From positions 1-54,174 of the forward strand of contig DAOSUP010000010.1 of NCBI GenBank assembly GCA_035378845.1: a stretch of DNA of 54,174 nt. The letters are read 5' to 3'. The notes beneath the pieces were generated by a model, which saw nothing but the letters and a program-made list of their open reading frames with translations, was not told the DNA's origin and ran no database searches. This DNA comes from JAKOUL01 sp035378845. Its GTDB lineage: Bacteria; Dictyoglomota; Dictyoglomia; Dictyoglomales; Dictyoglomaceae. Both the position numbers and the translations under genes were made by a program. Shown in pieces: positions 25,389 to 34,036 of this stretch; position 1 is the first letter of the stretch; each line of letters begins with the position of its first letter.

Positions 25389-25969
25389 GAAAGGAATTTA
25401 TTCTTGCTTCAAATTCTCCAAGAAGAAAATTTTTGCTTGAACAAATTGGACTTGAATTTAAGGTTTTTCCTGCTCAAGTTGAAGAAGATAAAGGTGATGG
25501 AGAAAAGATATCTCCAATAGAAGTGGTGAAGAAAAATGCAAGATTAAAGGCTCAGAAGGTAGCAGAGAATGTAAATAATGCAATTATAATCTCTGCAGAT
25601 ACAGTTGTAGTTTTGGATAAAATGATTATAGGAAAACCTAAGGATAGGGAGGATGCAATAAGAATACTAAGAAAATTGCGTGGAAAAAAACACTGTGTTT
25701 ACACAGGAGTAGCTATCTGGGAAATGCCTGAAAATGAGTGTTTGGTCTCTGTAGTAGGAAGTAAAGTAAAAATGAGAAATTATACAATCCAAGAGATTAT
25801 AAGGTATGTAGATACTGGTGAGCCAATGGATAAGGCAGGAGCATATGGGATTCAAGGGAAAGGAGCCTTGTTAGTTGAAAAGATAGAGGGTGACTACTAT
25901 AATATAATGGGTTTGCCTCTGGTTCGTCTTAATTATCTTCTTGATAAATTGGGCTATAGTTTGTTGTAA
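25385..25969 (+). CDS. maf: Maf-family nucleotide pyrophosphatase
   Basis: The 194-residue protein has the Maf signature FILASNSPRRKFLLEQIG, then ISADTVVVLDKMIIGKPKDREDA and the GAYGIQGKGALLVEKIEGDYYNIMGLPL C-terminal block. Maf proteins hydrolyse non-canonical or modified nucleoside triphosphates to monophosphates and have been linked to septum arrest. Location ahead of mreB matches the Bacillus order maf-radC-mreB. Confidence 0.94.
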   Translation: MRKEFILASNSPRRKFLLEQIGLEFKVFPAQVEEDKGDGEKISPIEVVKKNARLKAQKVAENVNNAIIISADTVVVLDKMIIGKPKDREDAIRILRKLRGKKHCVYTGVAIWEMPENECLVSVVGSKVKMRNYTIQEIIRYVDTGEPMDKAGAYGIQGKGALLVEKIEGDYYNIMGLPLVRLNYLLDKLGYSLL

Positions 25970-26015
25970 AATTGAAGTAATATGACTTAAAAACTTTAAG
26001 AAAGAAGGAGGAATT

Positions 26016-27062
26016 ATGGCTTTAAATTTTTTGGCTGGATTTTTTTCAAAAGATTTAGGAATTGATCTTGGCACCGCTAATACGGTAGTTTATGTAAGAG
26101 GGAAAGGAGTTGTTGTTTTTGAACCATCAATGGTGGCTATAAGGAAGAGTGATAAAAAAGTTATCGCAGTAGGGGAAGAAGCAAAGAAAATGTTAGGAAG
26201 AACTCCGGAAGAATTTGTTACTATAAGACCTTTAAGAGATGGAGTTATAGCAGACTTTGATGCTGCAGAGAAGATGATAAGGTATTTTATAGAAAAAGTA
26301 CACAATAAAAGAGATTTCTTAATAAGTCCTCGTATGGTTATTGGTATACCATCAGGTACTACACCTGTGGAAAGAAGAGCTGTGTTTGATACTGCCTATT
26401 CTGCGGGAGCAAGAGATGTTTTACTTGTTACAGAACCAATAGCCAGTGCTTTGGGAGCAGATCTACCTATATGGGAACCTTCTGGGAATATTATCGTTGA
26501 TGTGGGTGGTGGAACTACAGAAATTGCAGTTATATCTCTCGGTGGTATAGTAGTAAGTACTTCTATAAAGGTTGCAGGAGATGAGATGGATGAAGCTATT
26601 ATGCACTACATAAGGAAAAAATATAATCTATATATTGGGGAAAGAACGGCAGAGGATATAAAAATCTCCATTGGCAATGTCTCTTTGGGAGAGGAGAAGA
26701 AAGAATATATGGAAGTAAGAGGTAGGGATCTTTTAACTGGAGTTCCAAGAAATGTGGAATTAAGTTCTGAAGAGGTGAGAGAAGCTCTTAAAGATACAGT
26801 TGATATAATTGTAGAGGCTATTAGGAATACTTTAGAGAAGACTCCACCTGAACTGGCAGCGGATATAATGGATAAAGGGATAGTGCTTTGTGGAGGGGGA
26901 TCTCTTCTAAAGGGATTAGATCAATATATCTCTGAAGAAATAGGAGTAGTAACTATAGTTGCAGAAAATCCATTATTATGTGTGGTAAAAGGTACGGGAA
27001 AAATTATTGAGGAGTTTGATAAATATAAGCAGATACTTCCAAAACCTGTAGAAGGATATTAA
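26016..27062 (+). CDS. mreB: Rod shape-determining protein MreB
   Basis: The 348-residue bacterial actin has the phosphate-1 loop DLGIDLGTANTVVYVRGKG, phosphate-2 IIVDVGGGTTEIAVISLGG, and the adenosine motif GIVLCGGGSLLKGLDQYI. It polymerises at the membrane and directs the elongation machinery, which predicts a rod-shaped cell. AAGAAGGAGG precedes the ATG; the gene starts the mreB-C-D-mrdA-minC-D-E run. No convincing promoter was identified in the 46-bp gap after maf. Confidence 0.97.
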   Translation: MALNFLAGFFSKDLGIDLGTANTVVYVRGKGVVVFEPSMVAIRKSDKKVIAVGEEAKKMLGRTPEEFVTIRPLRDGVIADFDAAEKMIRYFIEKVHNKRDFLISPRMVIGIPSGTTPVERRAVFDTAYSAGARDVLLVTEPIASALGADLPIWEPSGNIIVDVGGGTTEIAVISLGGIVVSTSIKVAGDEMDEAIMHYIRKKYNLYIGERTAEDIKISIGNVSLGEEKKEYMEVRGRDLLTGVPRNVELSSEEVREALKDTVDIIVEAIRNTLEKTPPELAADIMDKGIVLCGGGSLLKGLDQYISEEIGVVTIVAENPLLCVVKGTGKIIEEFDKYKQILPKPVEGY

Positions 27063-27850
27063 TGGATAAAAAAAGAAGAAGACTGCGTTTGTTTTTTTTG
27101 ATCCTTCTATTTGCTGTAATACTTTGGGGAGGGGGATATGTAGAGCCTCTCTTTGCTGATTTGCAAAATAGATTTTCACTTTTTTGTACATCTATTATTA
27201 ATCTAAAAAATGATATAAAGGCTTTTTTTACAATCATGGAGAGTTTGCAGGAAGAAAAAAATTATTGGCAAGAAGAGGCGCGAAAACTTACCGAGGAAAA
27301 TTTTAAATTAAAACTTCTATTGGAAAATCTAAAAAAAAGAGAAGAAGCATCTTATTGGTTCAAAGAATTGGAAGGCAAAAATATAAATTTTATTTATGCA
27401 GAAATTATTGGAAGAGATCCTATAAAGTGGGATTTAGAGTTTAGAATAAATAAAGGAGAAAAAGAAAAGATTAAAGTTGGAATGCCTGTGATTTACAAAG
27501 ATCAATTAGTAGGTAAAGTGGTTTCAGTAGGAAGTAACTATTCGGTGGTTAAAACTATCATGGATCCCTCTTTTATAGTTGGAGTTACGATTTTAGAGAC
27601 TAAAGATCAAGGAGTTTTAAAAGGAGCTATTGATCATATGGAGATGCAGTATCTGTTTTCGGATCATGGGATAAAACTGAATTGTACTTTAGTAACTTCT
27701 GGTATTGATGAGTATTTTCCCTATGGAATTCGTGTGGGATATATAACTGAAATAGAGAAAAAAGAACTTTTAGTTTTCTCTAAAATAAGAGTTATTCCTT
27801 TTATTGATTTTTCCAATATTAATGGAGTAGCGATTTGCGAGAATTTTTAG
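27062..27850 (+). CDS. mreC: Rod shape-determining protein MreC
   Basis: The 262-residue protein has a positively charged N terminus (MDKKRRRLR), one membrane segment (LFFLILLFAVILWGGGYVE), a coiled coil at about residues 50-95 and beta domains with AEIIGRDPIKWDLEFRINKG. MreC links the elongation complex to periplasmic or wall synthesis enzymes. Its start shares a base with the mreB stop (TAATG). Confidence 0.93.
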   Translation: MDKKRRRLRLFFLILLFAVILWGGGYVEPLFADLQNRFSLFCTSIINLKNDIKAFFTIMESLQEEKNYWQEEARKLTEENFKLKLLLENLKKREEASYWFKELEGKNINFIYAEIIGRDPIKWDLEFRINKGEKEKIKVGMPVIYKDQLVGKVVSVGSNYSVVKTIMDPSFIVGVTILETKDQGVLKGAIDHMEMQYLFSDHGIKLNCTLVTSGIDEYFPYGIRVGYITEIEKKELLVFSKIRVIPFIDFSNINGVAICENF

Positions 27851-28284
27851 TTTTGATATCTTGCATATTCTTTTCTCTACTCCAGACAAAAGTCGGTGTC
27901 TCGGGATTCCACCCTGATTTTTTATTAGTCTTTTTTATTTTTTTAGTTTTCAAGAAATTTTATTTTGTTGGAAGTTCTCTCTTTTTTATTATCACGTTAA
28001 AAATTTTCTCCAATGTGCCACTAATTATGTTAATTCTGTACTGGGCTATAATTGAAATAATAATAAGAATGTGGCAAAAAAGTTTTATCTCTATCCATAA
28101 AAGCAGCGCCTTTTTTTTGATTTTAGGATTGAGCATTTATTCTTTCATTTTCTGGAATTATAGTTATGAATTTGGGGTTCCCTTTTTTGTGAATTTGTTA
28201 AAGTATGTTTCTTCAAACATACTCGTTTTTTTATTCTTTTATCCTTTTATACCTGAAATGTATGTTAGTACGGAAGAAGAATGA
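27835..28284 (+). CDS. mreD: MreD-like membrane protein
   Basis: The 149-residue, very hydrophobic protein has about five membrane segments, placed between mreC and the penicillin-binding protein gene where mreD is normally found. Sequence identity to MreD is weak by eye, apart from FLVLISCIFFSLLQTK and GFHPDFLLVFFIFLVFK near the N terminus. The start is TTG at 27835 with GGAG seven bases ahead, overlapping mreC by 16 bp. The assignment rests mainly on position and topology. Confidence 0.82.
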   Translation: MREFLVLISCIFFSLLQTKVGVSGFHPDFLLVFFIFLVFKKFYFVGSSLFFIITLKIFSNVPLIMLILYWAIIEIIIRMWQKSFISIHKSSAFFLILGLSIYSFIFWNYSYEFGVPFFVNLLKYVSSNILVFLFFYPFIPEMYVSTEEE

Positions 28285-30005
28285 AAAACAAAGAAGAAGT
28301 TTTTAAAAGAATAATAGAATTGTGTTTAATTATATTAATAGGAAGACTTTTTTACCTTCAGATATTGAATGGAGACTTTTATAATGATCTTGCTGAAAAG
28401 AATTACCTAAAATTTATAACCCTCCCTGCTCCCCGAGGGATAGTCTATGACAGAAACGGGGTAAGTTTGGTTAAAAACGAAATAAAATATTCTCTTTATT
28501 TAGTTCCTCCTTATGAGAAGGGAAAGAACAGTATAAAAAAACTTTCAGAGATCATAGGGATGGAAGAAAAAAAGATAGAAAAGATTTTTGAAAAAGTAAC
28601 TCCTTTCTACCCTGCAGTACTTTTGAAAGAAAATTTAACTCCTAAGGAAATTGTACTACTAGAAGAAAATAGAGATCTTCTTCCTTCATTTTCAATAAAT
28701 GTCGAGTTTGTGAGATCTTATCCTTTTGGAGATTTGGGGGCTCATGTATTAGGATACATGGGAGAGGTAAGCAAAGAAGAATTACAAGATGAAGAGAGTA
28801 ATTATTCGTTAGGTGAAAAATCTGGAAAATTTGGGATTGAGGCTTCTTATGAGAAAGTATTAAGAGGAGAAAAAGGCTTCCGTGGTATAAGCCTTTACAC
28901 AAAGGATAAAAAATATGTTTTTTCTGGGCAAAAAGATCCTGTGCCTGGGAATTCATTAGTACTGAGCTTAGATATTGATTTACAAAAAGTGGTAGAAGAA
29001 GCATTAGGTGATGAAATAGGAAGTGTTATAGTTTCAAATCCATGGACTGGAGAAGTTTTGGCAATGGCAAGTCATCCATCCTTTGACCCTAATAAGTTTA
29101 TTTCAGGGTTTTCAAAGACAGAATGGGAAAGTTTTGTGAAAGATCCTAATAATCCATTAAATAATAGAGCGATCTCTTCTCTTTATGCTCCAGGATCTAT
29201 TTTTAAGTTGGTAGTTAGTTTAGCCGCTCTTGAAAATAGAAAGGTTTCAGAAAAAGACACATTTTTTTGTCCTGGTGTATATAGAATGGGGAAATATGTG
29301 TTTAAATGTTGGAAAAAGGATGGACATGGTAAAATAAATTTTATAAATGGAATAGCAAATTCTTGTAATGTGGTCTTTTATAATGTAGGCCTTAGGGTAG
29401 GAGAAGAAGAAATTTTTAAGTTTGCAAAAAAATTCTTCTTAGATTCAAAGACTGGAATAGATATTCCAGGAGAGGTAAAAGGTTTTATACCCTCTAAAAA
29501 GTGGAAAGAAGAAAATTTAAAAGAGCCTTGGTATCCTGGAGATACGATTAATCTTTCTATAGGACAGGGATTTGTTTTAGTTACTCCTTTAGAAATACAC
29601 TCTATGGTAAGTATGATTGCTACAGAGGGTAGACTATATAAACCTCACTTAGTAAAAAGGATATTAAATCCTACAACTTTAGAAGAAAAAGATTTTGAAC
29701 CTGAACTTATAGGGAAGGTAGATATCAGTAAAAAAACTTGGGAAGTATTGAAAGAGGGTATGGAAAAAGTTATAGAGGAGGGAACTGGAACAGCAGCACG
29801 AATTCCAGGAATCAAAATTGCAGGTAAAACAGGTACAGCAGAAAATCCTCATGGTGAAAGTCATGCTTGGTTTTCTGCCTTTTCTCCTGCAGAAAATCCT
29901 CAATATGTGGTGACAGTTTTTTTGGAACATGGTAAAAGTGGTGGGGGTAGAGCTGCACCTATTGCTAAAAAGATAATGGAATTTCTTTTAAAGGAGGGTA
30001 AATAG
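28281..30005 (+). CDS. mrdA: Penicillin-binding protein 2 (elongasome transpeptidase)
   Basis: The 574-residue class B penicillin-binding protein has one N-terminal membrane segment (residues of about 10-28), a dimerisation domain beginning APRGIVYDRNG, and a transpeptidase domain. The catalytic triad motifs are the SxxK serine in LYAPGSIFKLVVSL, SxN as SCN in IANSCNVVFYN, and KTG in KIAGKTGTAENPHG. It crosslinks peptidoglycan during elongation with RodA and MreBCD. No rodA was seen in the window. It overlaps mreD by 4 bp. Confidence 0.95.
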   Translation: MKNKEEVFKRIIELCLIILIGRLFYLQILNGDFYNDLAEKNYLKFITLPAPRGIVYDRNGVSLVKNEIKYSLYLVPPYEKGKNSIKKLSEIIGMEEKKIEKIFEKVTPFYPAVLLKENLTPKEIVLLEENRDLLPSFSINVEFVRSYPFGDLGAHVLGYMGEVSKEELQDEESNYSLGEKSGKFGIEASYEKVLRGEKGFRGISLYTKDKKYVFSGQKDPVPGNSLVLSLDIDLQKVVEEALGDEIGSVIVSNPWTGEVLAMASHPSFDPNKFISGFSKTEWESFVKDPNNPLNNRAISSLYAPGSIFKLVVSLAALENRKVSEKDTFFCPGVYRMGKYVFKCWKKDGHGKINFINGIANSCNVVFYNVGLRVGEEEIFKFAKKFFLDSKTGIDIPGEVKGFIPSKKWKEENLKEPWYPGDTINLSIGQGFVLVTPLEIHSMVSMIATEGRLYKPHLVKRILNPTTLEEKDFEPELIGKVDISKKTWEVLKEGMEKVIEEGTGTAARIPGIKIAGKTGTAENPHGESHAWFSAFSPAENPQYVVTVFLEHGKSGGGRAAPIAKKIMEFLLKEGK

Positions 30006-30007
30006 AT

Positions 30008-30619
30008 TTGGGGAAAATTTCTATTAAGGGAGATTTAAAGGAAGGTATAAAAATTGTTGTGGATTCATCCTTGGATTGGGAGGAAGCTAAATCATTAATT
30101 ATAGAAGGAATTGATAGCAGAAAGAATTTTCTTAAGGGAGTACAAGTTTTTGTAGATCTTCAGGAAAAAATTATTGATGAGGAAGAATGGAAGGATTTTC
30201 AAAAACATGTTTTTGAAAATTATGGTATAATGCTTACAAAAGAAATAATAAGGGTAAAAGTTTCGCAGTCTCCTTCTAATATAGCGAGAGTTATTGTAGG
30301 TCCTATAAGAAGTGGGAGAAGATTAAGTTCTAAAGAGAATCTCTTGATTATAGGGGATATAAATTCAGGCGCTGAAATTTTTTGTGGCAAAAGTATATTT
30401 GTATTAGGCAAATTAAGAGGATATGTATATGCTGGATATGAGAATAATGATAAGGCTATAATATTCGCTTTGGAACTGGAACCTGAGAGGATTCAAATAG
30501 CAAATATTGCTCTTGATAAAGATGTTATTTTAGATAAGAGTTCTTTAGGTTATTGGATTTTTATAGAGGATGGAGAAATTAAGATAAATAGATATTTAGG
30601 GGGTAAAAAAGATGGGTAA
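30008..30619 (+). CDS. minC: Septum site-determining protein MinC
   Basis: The 203-residue protein has an N-terminal domain of about 95 residues and a C-terminal beta-helix with GRRLSSKENLLIIGDINSGAEI and GKLRGYVYAGYENNDKAIIFA, the standard MinC_C block. MinC inhibits FtsZ polymerisation away from midcell when recruited by MinD. The start is TTG at 30008 with GGAGGG eight bases upstream. It overlaps minD by 8 bp. Confidence 0.92.
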   Translation: MGKISIKGDLKEGIKIVVDSSLDWEEAKSLIIEGIDSRKNFLKGVQVFVDLQEKIIDEEEWKDFQKHVFENYGIMLTKEIIRVKVSQSPSNIARVIVGPIRSGRRLSSKENLLIIGDINSGAEIFCGKSIFVLGKLRGYVYAGYENNDKAIIFALELEPERIQIANIALDKDVILDKSSLGYWIFIEDGEIKINRYLGGKKDG

Positions 30620-31406
30620 GTCTCTGGTAGTTACCTCCGGAAAGGGAGGAGTAGGAAAAACTACTGTTGTAGCTAATGTTGGTACTGGGTTAGCTATGAA
30701 GGGATTGAAAGTGGTTTTAGTAGATACTGATATAGGTCTTAGAAATTTAGATCTTTTACTTGGATTAGAAAATAGAATAGTTTACAATATTATAGATGTG
30801 GTAGAAGGAAGATGTGATATTACGCAGGCGTTGGTTAAGGATAAAAGATTTAGTAATTTATATCTTTTACCTGCTGCACAAACAAGAGAAAAAGAAGCTA
30901 TTTCTACAGATCAGATGAAAGCTATTGTTGATGAGCTTAAAAAAATTTTTGATTTTGTGCTAATTGATTCTCCTGCAGGAATAGAACATGGTTTCAAAAC
31001 CGCTATTTGGGGAGCTGATGAGGCTATAGTGGTTACTACTCCTGAGGTTTCCGCAGTAAGAGATGCTGATAGAGTTATAGGGCTGTTAGAAGCTAATGGG
31101 TTGAAGGATCCAAGTTTAATTGCGAATAGAGTAAGATTTGATATGGTAAAAAATGGTGAGATGTTGAGTGTAGAGGATCTTTTGGAGATACTTTCCATAG
31201 ACCTTCTGGGAATCATTCCCGAGGACGAAAATCTTATTATAAGTGTAAATAAAGGGGAACCTATTATACTCGGTGCAGACAAGTATAAATCTGGATTAGC
31301 TTTTAATCTTATTGTTAAAAAGCTTCTTGGGGAAGAGGTTTCTTGGAATGAGTTAGAGAAAACAGAAAATTTCATAGAGAAGGTTTTTAAATTTTTAAGG
31401 GGTTGA
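30612..31406 (+). CDS. minD: Septum site-determining ATPase MinD
   Basis: The 264-residue ParA-type ATPase has the deviant Walker A SGKGGVGKTTVVANVG, VLVDTDIGLRNLDLLLGLENR, the Walker B-like FDFVLIDSPAGIEHGF, and a C-terminal amphipathic membrane-targeting helix (ENFIEKVFKFLRG). It binds the membrane with ATP, recruits MinC and is displaced by MinE. Confidence 0.97.
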   Translation: MGKSLVVTSGKGGVGKTTVVANVGTGLAMKGLKVVLVDTDIGLRNLDLLLGLENRIVYNIIDVVEGRCDITQALVKDKRFSNLYLLPAAQTREKEAISTDQMKAIVDELKKIFDFVLIDSPAGIEHGFKTAIWGADEAIVVTTPEVSAVRDADRVIGLLEANGLKDPSLIANRVRFDMVKNGEMLSVEDLLEILSIDLLGIIPEDENLIISVNKGEPIILGADKYKSGLAFNLIVKKLLGEEVSWNELEKTENFIEKVFKFLRG

Positions 31407-31417
31407 TGGAGGAAAAG

Positions 31418-31666
31418 ATGTTATTAAATAGTTTTTGGGGAAAGAGGACCTCATCTAAAGATATTGCAAAAGAGAGACTTCAACTGGTTTTAGTTTATGA
31501 TCGTGCCCAAATTGATCCGAGTACTGTGGATCTTCTTAAAGAAGATTTAGTTAAAACTGTATCTAAATATTTAGCTTTTGATCCTGCAAATATAAAAGTT
31601 GAATTATCTCAAGAAAATAACACATCTATATTAAGAATAGATGTACCTTTTAAGACCAAGTCATAG
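31418..31666 (+). CDS. minE: Cell division topological specificity factor MinE
   Basis: The 82-residue protein starts at ATG 31418, which has GGAGG five bases upstream; an in-frame TTG at 31403 overlaps the minD stop and would place that binding site inside the gene. It shows the MinE pattern: N-terminal amphipathic MLLNSFWGKR, then AKERLQLVLVYDRAQIDP and the C-terminal VELSQENNTSILRIDVPF. MinE stimulates MinD ATPase, giving pole-to-pole oscillation. Its presence means an oscillating system, unlike Bacillus with DivIVA. Confidence 0.92.
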   Translation: MLLNSFWGKRTSSKDIAKERLQLVLVYDRAQIDPSTVDLLKEDLVKTVSKYLAFDPANIKVELSQENNTSILRIDVPFKTKS

Positions 31667-33541
31667 ATGGACCTTCTTAGAGAATTAAGTAAAGAGCAGT
31701 TAGAAGCTGTTAAAACTGTAGATGTTCCACTTCTTATTTTGGCAGGAGCAGGGAGTGGAAAAACTCGTGTTATAACCTATAAGATAGTTTATCTTATATC
31801 CGAGAAGATATCAAAACCCGAAGAAATTTTGGCTCTTACTTTTACCAATAAAGCTGCAGGTGAGATGAAAAGAAGAATTGCCTCTCTTTTATCCGGGGAA
31901 GATGCTGAGAAAATTTGGGCAGGTACTTTCCATGGTTTTGGTTTATATCTTTTGAGAGTTTATGGGAAAAACTTTGGTTTTCTTGAGAATTTTGTGATTT
32001 ATGATGAAGATGCACAAGAAGAAGTTATAAGGGAAATATTAAAAGAAGGTGGAAGAGAAGAAGACTACAATCCTAAGGATATAAAGGAAAAAATAGCAAG
32101 ATTAAAAGACAAGATGTTAACTCCTGATGAATTTTCAAAAAATGTATCAAATTCTTTTGATGAAATTGTATTAGATGTGTATAAAAGATATGAAACATCT
32201 TTAAGAAAAAATAAAGCCTTCGATTTTGCAGATATACTTATCTATGCAATTCGTTTATTAGAAGAAAATCCTGCTTTGAAGGGATATCTACAAGAAAAAT
32301 TATCTTACGTGTTAGTGGATGAGTATCAAGATACTAATAAAATCCAATATGAACTATTTAAAATTTTAGTGCAAGAAAAGCAGAAATTTTCTGTAGTAGG
32401 TGATGATGATCAGAGTATATACAGTTGGAGGGGTGCAGATTATCAAAATATATTCCGTTTAGAAGAGGATTTTAAAAATTTGAGAGTAGTTTTTCTTACA
32501 AAGAATTACCGTTCTACACAGCCCATTTTAGATATTGCTAACACTTTAATAGTAAATAATGATAAGAGATATAAAAAAGAATTATGGAGTGAAAAAAAGA
32601 ATGGATCTACGCCAGTTCTTTTTAGAGCTATAAATGAAGAGGATGAAGCTAATTTTATAGTTAGACAAATAAAATTAGAGATTATAAGGGGGAGAAAGCC
32701 ATCAGAAATAGCAGTTTTGTATAGAACCAATAGACAATCCCGAGTTTTTGAAGAGGCTCTTATTAGATCAAATATTCCTTATAAAGTAATAGGAGGAGTA
32801 AGCTTTTTTGATAGAAAAGAAGTAAAAGATATTGTGGCATACCTGAATATTTTGCATAATCCTGACGATATAATTAGTTTAAAAAGAATAATAAATGTAC
32901 CTAAACGTGGGATAGGAGAAACCACATTTGGTTCTATCAAAAAATTATACGATAAAGGTTTGACTCTAATGCAAGCAGTAGAAGAGATATCAAAAACTAA
33001 AAAAGAAGTTAAAGAGTTTTATGATATGTGGAAGTACTTTTTAGAGATGGAAGAGCAATTGACCATTGAGGATCTTATACTTTTGATACTGGAGAAGACA
33101 AATTATCTAAAAGATTATGAAAAACAGGGGAAAGAAATATTAGAGGTAAAAAAAGAGAATATTATGGAACTTATTGAATTTGCTCAAAAATATTCGGATA
33201 AAAAGTTAGATCTTGGGGAGTTTCTTTCTCATCTGACATTAAACAGTTCAGCAATTGAAAGTCCTTTGGAGGAAGGTGACGTCTCTCTTATAACTCTTCA
33301 TAGTGTAAAAGGGTTGGAATTTGAAGTAGTTTTCCTTGTAGGTTTGGAAGAGGGAATTCTTCCTCACTATAATGCTACTACTAAGGAGGAAATTCAAGAA
33401 GAAAGAAGACTTTGCTATGTGGGGATTACAAGAGCCAAAGAAAGGCTATTTATGTCTTACTCTAGTAAAAGATTCAATAGATATCAAGAACCATCTCGTT
33501 TTATTCAAGAAATGTCGCATCTTTTAAGTATAAAAAAGTAA
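31667..33541 (+). CDS. UvrD/PcrA-type superfamily 1 DNA helicase
   Basis: The 624-residue helicase has Walker A LILAGAGSGKTRVITYKI, motif Ia LTFTNKAAGEMK, motif II VLVDEYQDTN, motif III VVGDDDQSIYSWRGAD, motif IV region LTKNYRST, motif V ISLITLHSVKGLEFEVVFLVG, and motif VI EERRLCYVGITRAKERLF. It unwinds DNA 3' to 5' in repair and plasmid replication in related bacteria. It is somewhat shorter than typical PcrA (over 700), lacking much of the C-terminal extension. It starts immediately after the minE stop. Confidence 0.93.
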   Translation: MDLLRELSKEQLEAVKTVDVPLLILAGAGSGKTRVITYKIVYLISEKISKPEEILALTFTNKAAGEMKRRIASLLSGEDAEKIWAGTFHGFGLYLLRVYGKNFGFLENFVIYDEDAQEEVIREILKEGGREEDYNPKDIKEKIARLKDKMLTPDEFSKNVSNSFDEIVLDVYKRYETSLRKNKAFDFADILIYAIRLLEENPALKGYLQEKLSYVLVDEYQDTNKIQYELFKILVQEKQKFSVVGDDDQSIYSWRGADYQNIFRLEEDFKNLRVVFLTKNYRSTQPILDIANTLIVNNDKRYKKELWSEKKNGSTPVLFRAINEEDEANFIVRQIKLEIIRGRKPSEIAVLYRTNRQSRVFEEALIRSNIPYKVIGGVSFFDRKEVKDIVAYLNILHNPDDIISLKRIINVPKRGIGETTFGSIKKLYDKGLTLMQAVEEISKTKKEVKEFYDMWKYFLEMEEQLTIEDLILLILEKTNYLKDYEKQGKEILEVKKENIMELIEFAQKYSDKKLDLGEFLSHLTLNSSAIESPLEEGDVSLITLHSVKGLEFEVVFLVGLEEGILPHYNATTKEEIQEERRLCYVGITRAKERLFMSYSSKRFNRYQEPSRFIQEMSHLLSIKK

Positions 33542-33549
33542 AGAGTTTA

Positions 33550-33558
33550 TGGTATAAT
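33550..33558 (+). promoter_or_regulatory. Extended -10 promoter for the tRNA-Pro pair
   Basis: TGGTATAAT is a full extended -10 element, just after the helicase gene and 13 bp before the first tRNA. No clear -35 is present at 16-18 bp spacing. Confidence 0.65.
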
Positions 33559-33571
33559 ATTCTCTGCAGGT

Positions 33572-33646
33572 CGGGGCGTAGCGCAGGGGTAGCGCGTCCG
33601 TTTGGGGTGCGGAAGGTCGCTGGTTCAAGTCCAGTCGCCCCGACCA
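33572..33646 (+). tRNA. tRNA-Pro (anticodon GGG)
   Basis: A cloverleaf is visible: acceptor CGGGGCG with CGCCCCG, discriminator A and encoded CCA, T loop GGTTCAAGTCC, and anticodon loop TTGGGGT with anticodon GGG. The C1-G72 first pair is usual for bacterial tRNA-Pro. Confidence 0.95.
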
Positions 33647-33660
33647 CTAATTTAAAGGTG

Positions 33661-33737
33661 CGGGGCGTAGCGCAGTTGGCTAGCGCGCCTGCTTCGGGAG
33701 TAGGAGGTCGCTGGTTCAAGTCCAGTCGCCCCGACCA
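33661..33737 (+). tRNA. tRNA-Pro (anticodon CGG)
   Basis: The acceptor and T arms are the same as in the preceding tRNA, with anticodon loop TTCGGGA giving CGG, CCA encoded. It lies 14 bp after the first; the two are nearly identical outside the D and anticodon arms, suggesting local duplication. Confidence 0.95.
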
Positions 33738-33751
33738 TTAATTTAAGTTCT

Positions 33752-34030
33752 ATGAATATGAAAAAGCATGTTCATATATTTATTTCAGGTTTGGTGCAAG
33801 GTGTTGGTTTTAGGTATTTTGCTTATAAATGGGCAAAAAAGTTTGGTATTAATGGATATGTTAGAAATCTTTCTGATGGAAGAGTTGAGATAGAAGCAGA
33901 AGGAGAGGAAGAATTTCTTGAAGATTTTTTGGATAAACTGAAGCAAGGACCTTTAGGTGCAATTGTAGAGAATGTTGAAGTTGTTGATAGTAATGTATTA
34001 AGGGAATATTTTGATTTTGAGATAAGGTGA
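33752..34030 (+). CDS. acyP: Acylphosphatase
   Basis: The 92-residue protein has the acylphosphatase signatures ISGLVQGVGFRYFAYKWA (with the catalytic arginine) and GINGYVRNLSDGRVEIEAEG (with the catalytic asparagine). It hydrolyses acyl phosphates such as carbamoyl phosphate. ATG at 33752 or 33758 may be used. Only 14 bp separate it from the tRNA end, and no Shine-Dalgarno element is evident there, which is unusual in this window. It may be co-transcribed with the tRNAs. Confidence 0.93.
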   Translation: MNMKKHVHIFISGLVQGVGFRYFAYKWAKKFGINGYVRNLSDGRVEIEAEGEEEFLEDFLDKLKQGPLGAIVENVEVVDSNVLREYFDFEIR

Positions 34031-34036
34031 GATATT

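Noticed and set aside
33501..33719. Minus-strand frame over the tRNA-Pro pair
   Set aside because: It is antisense to two well-formed tRNAs, with no start signals.
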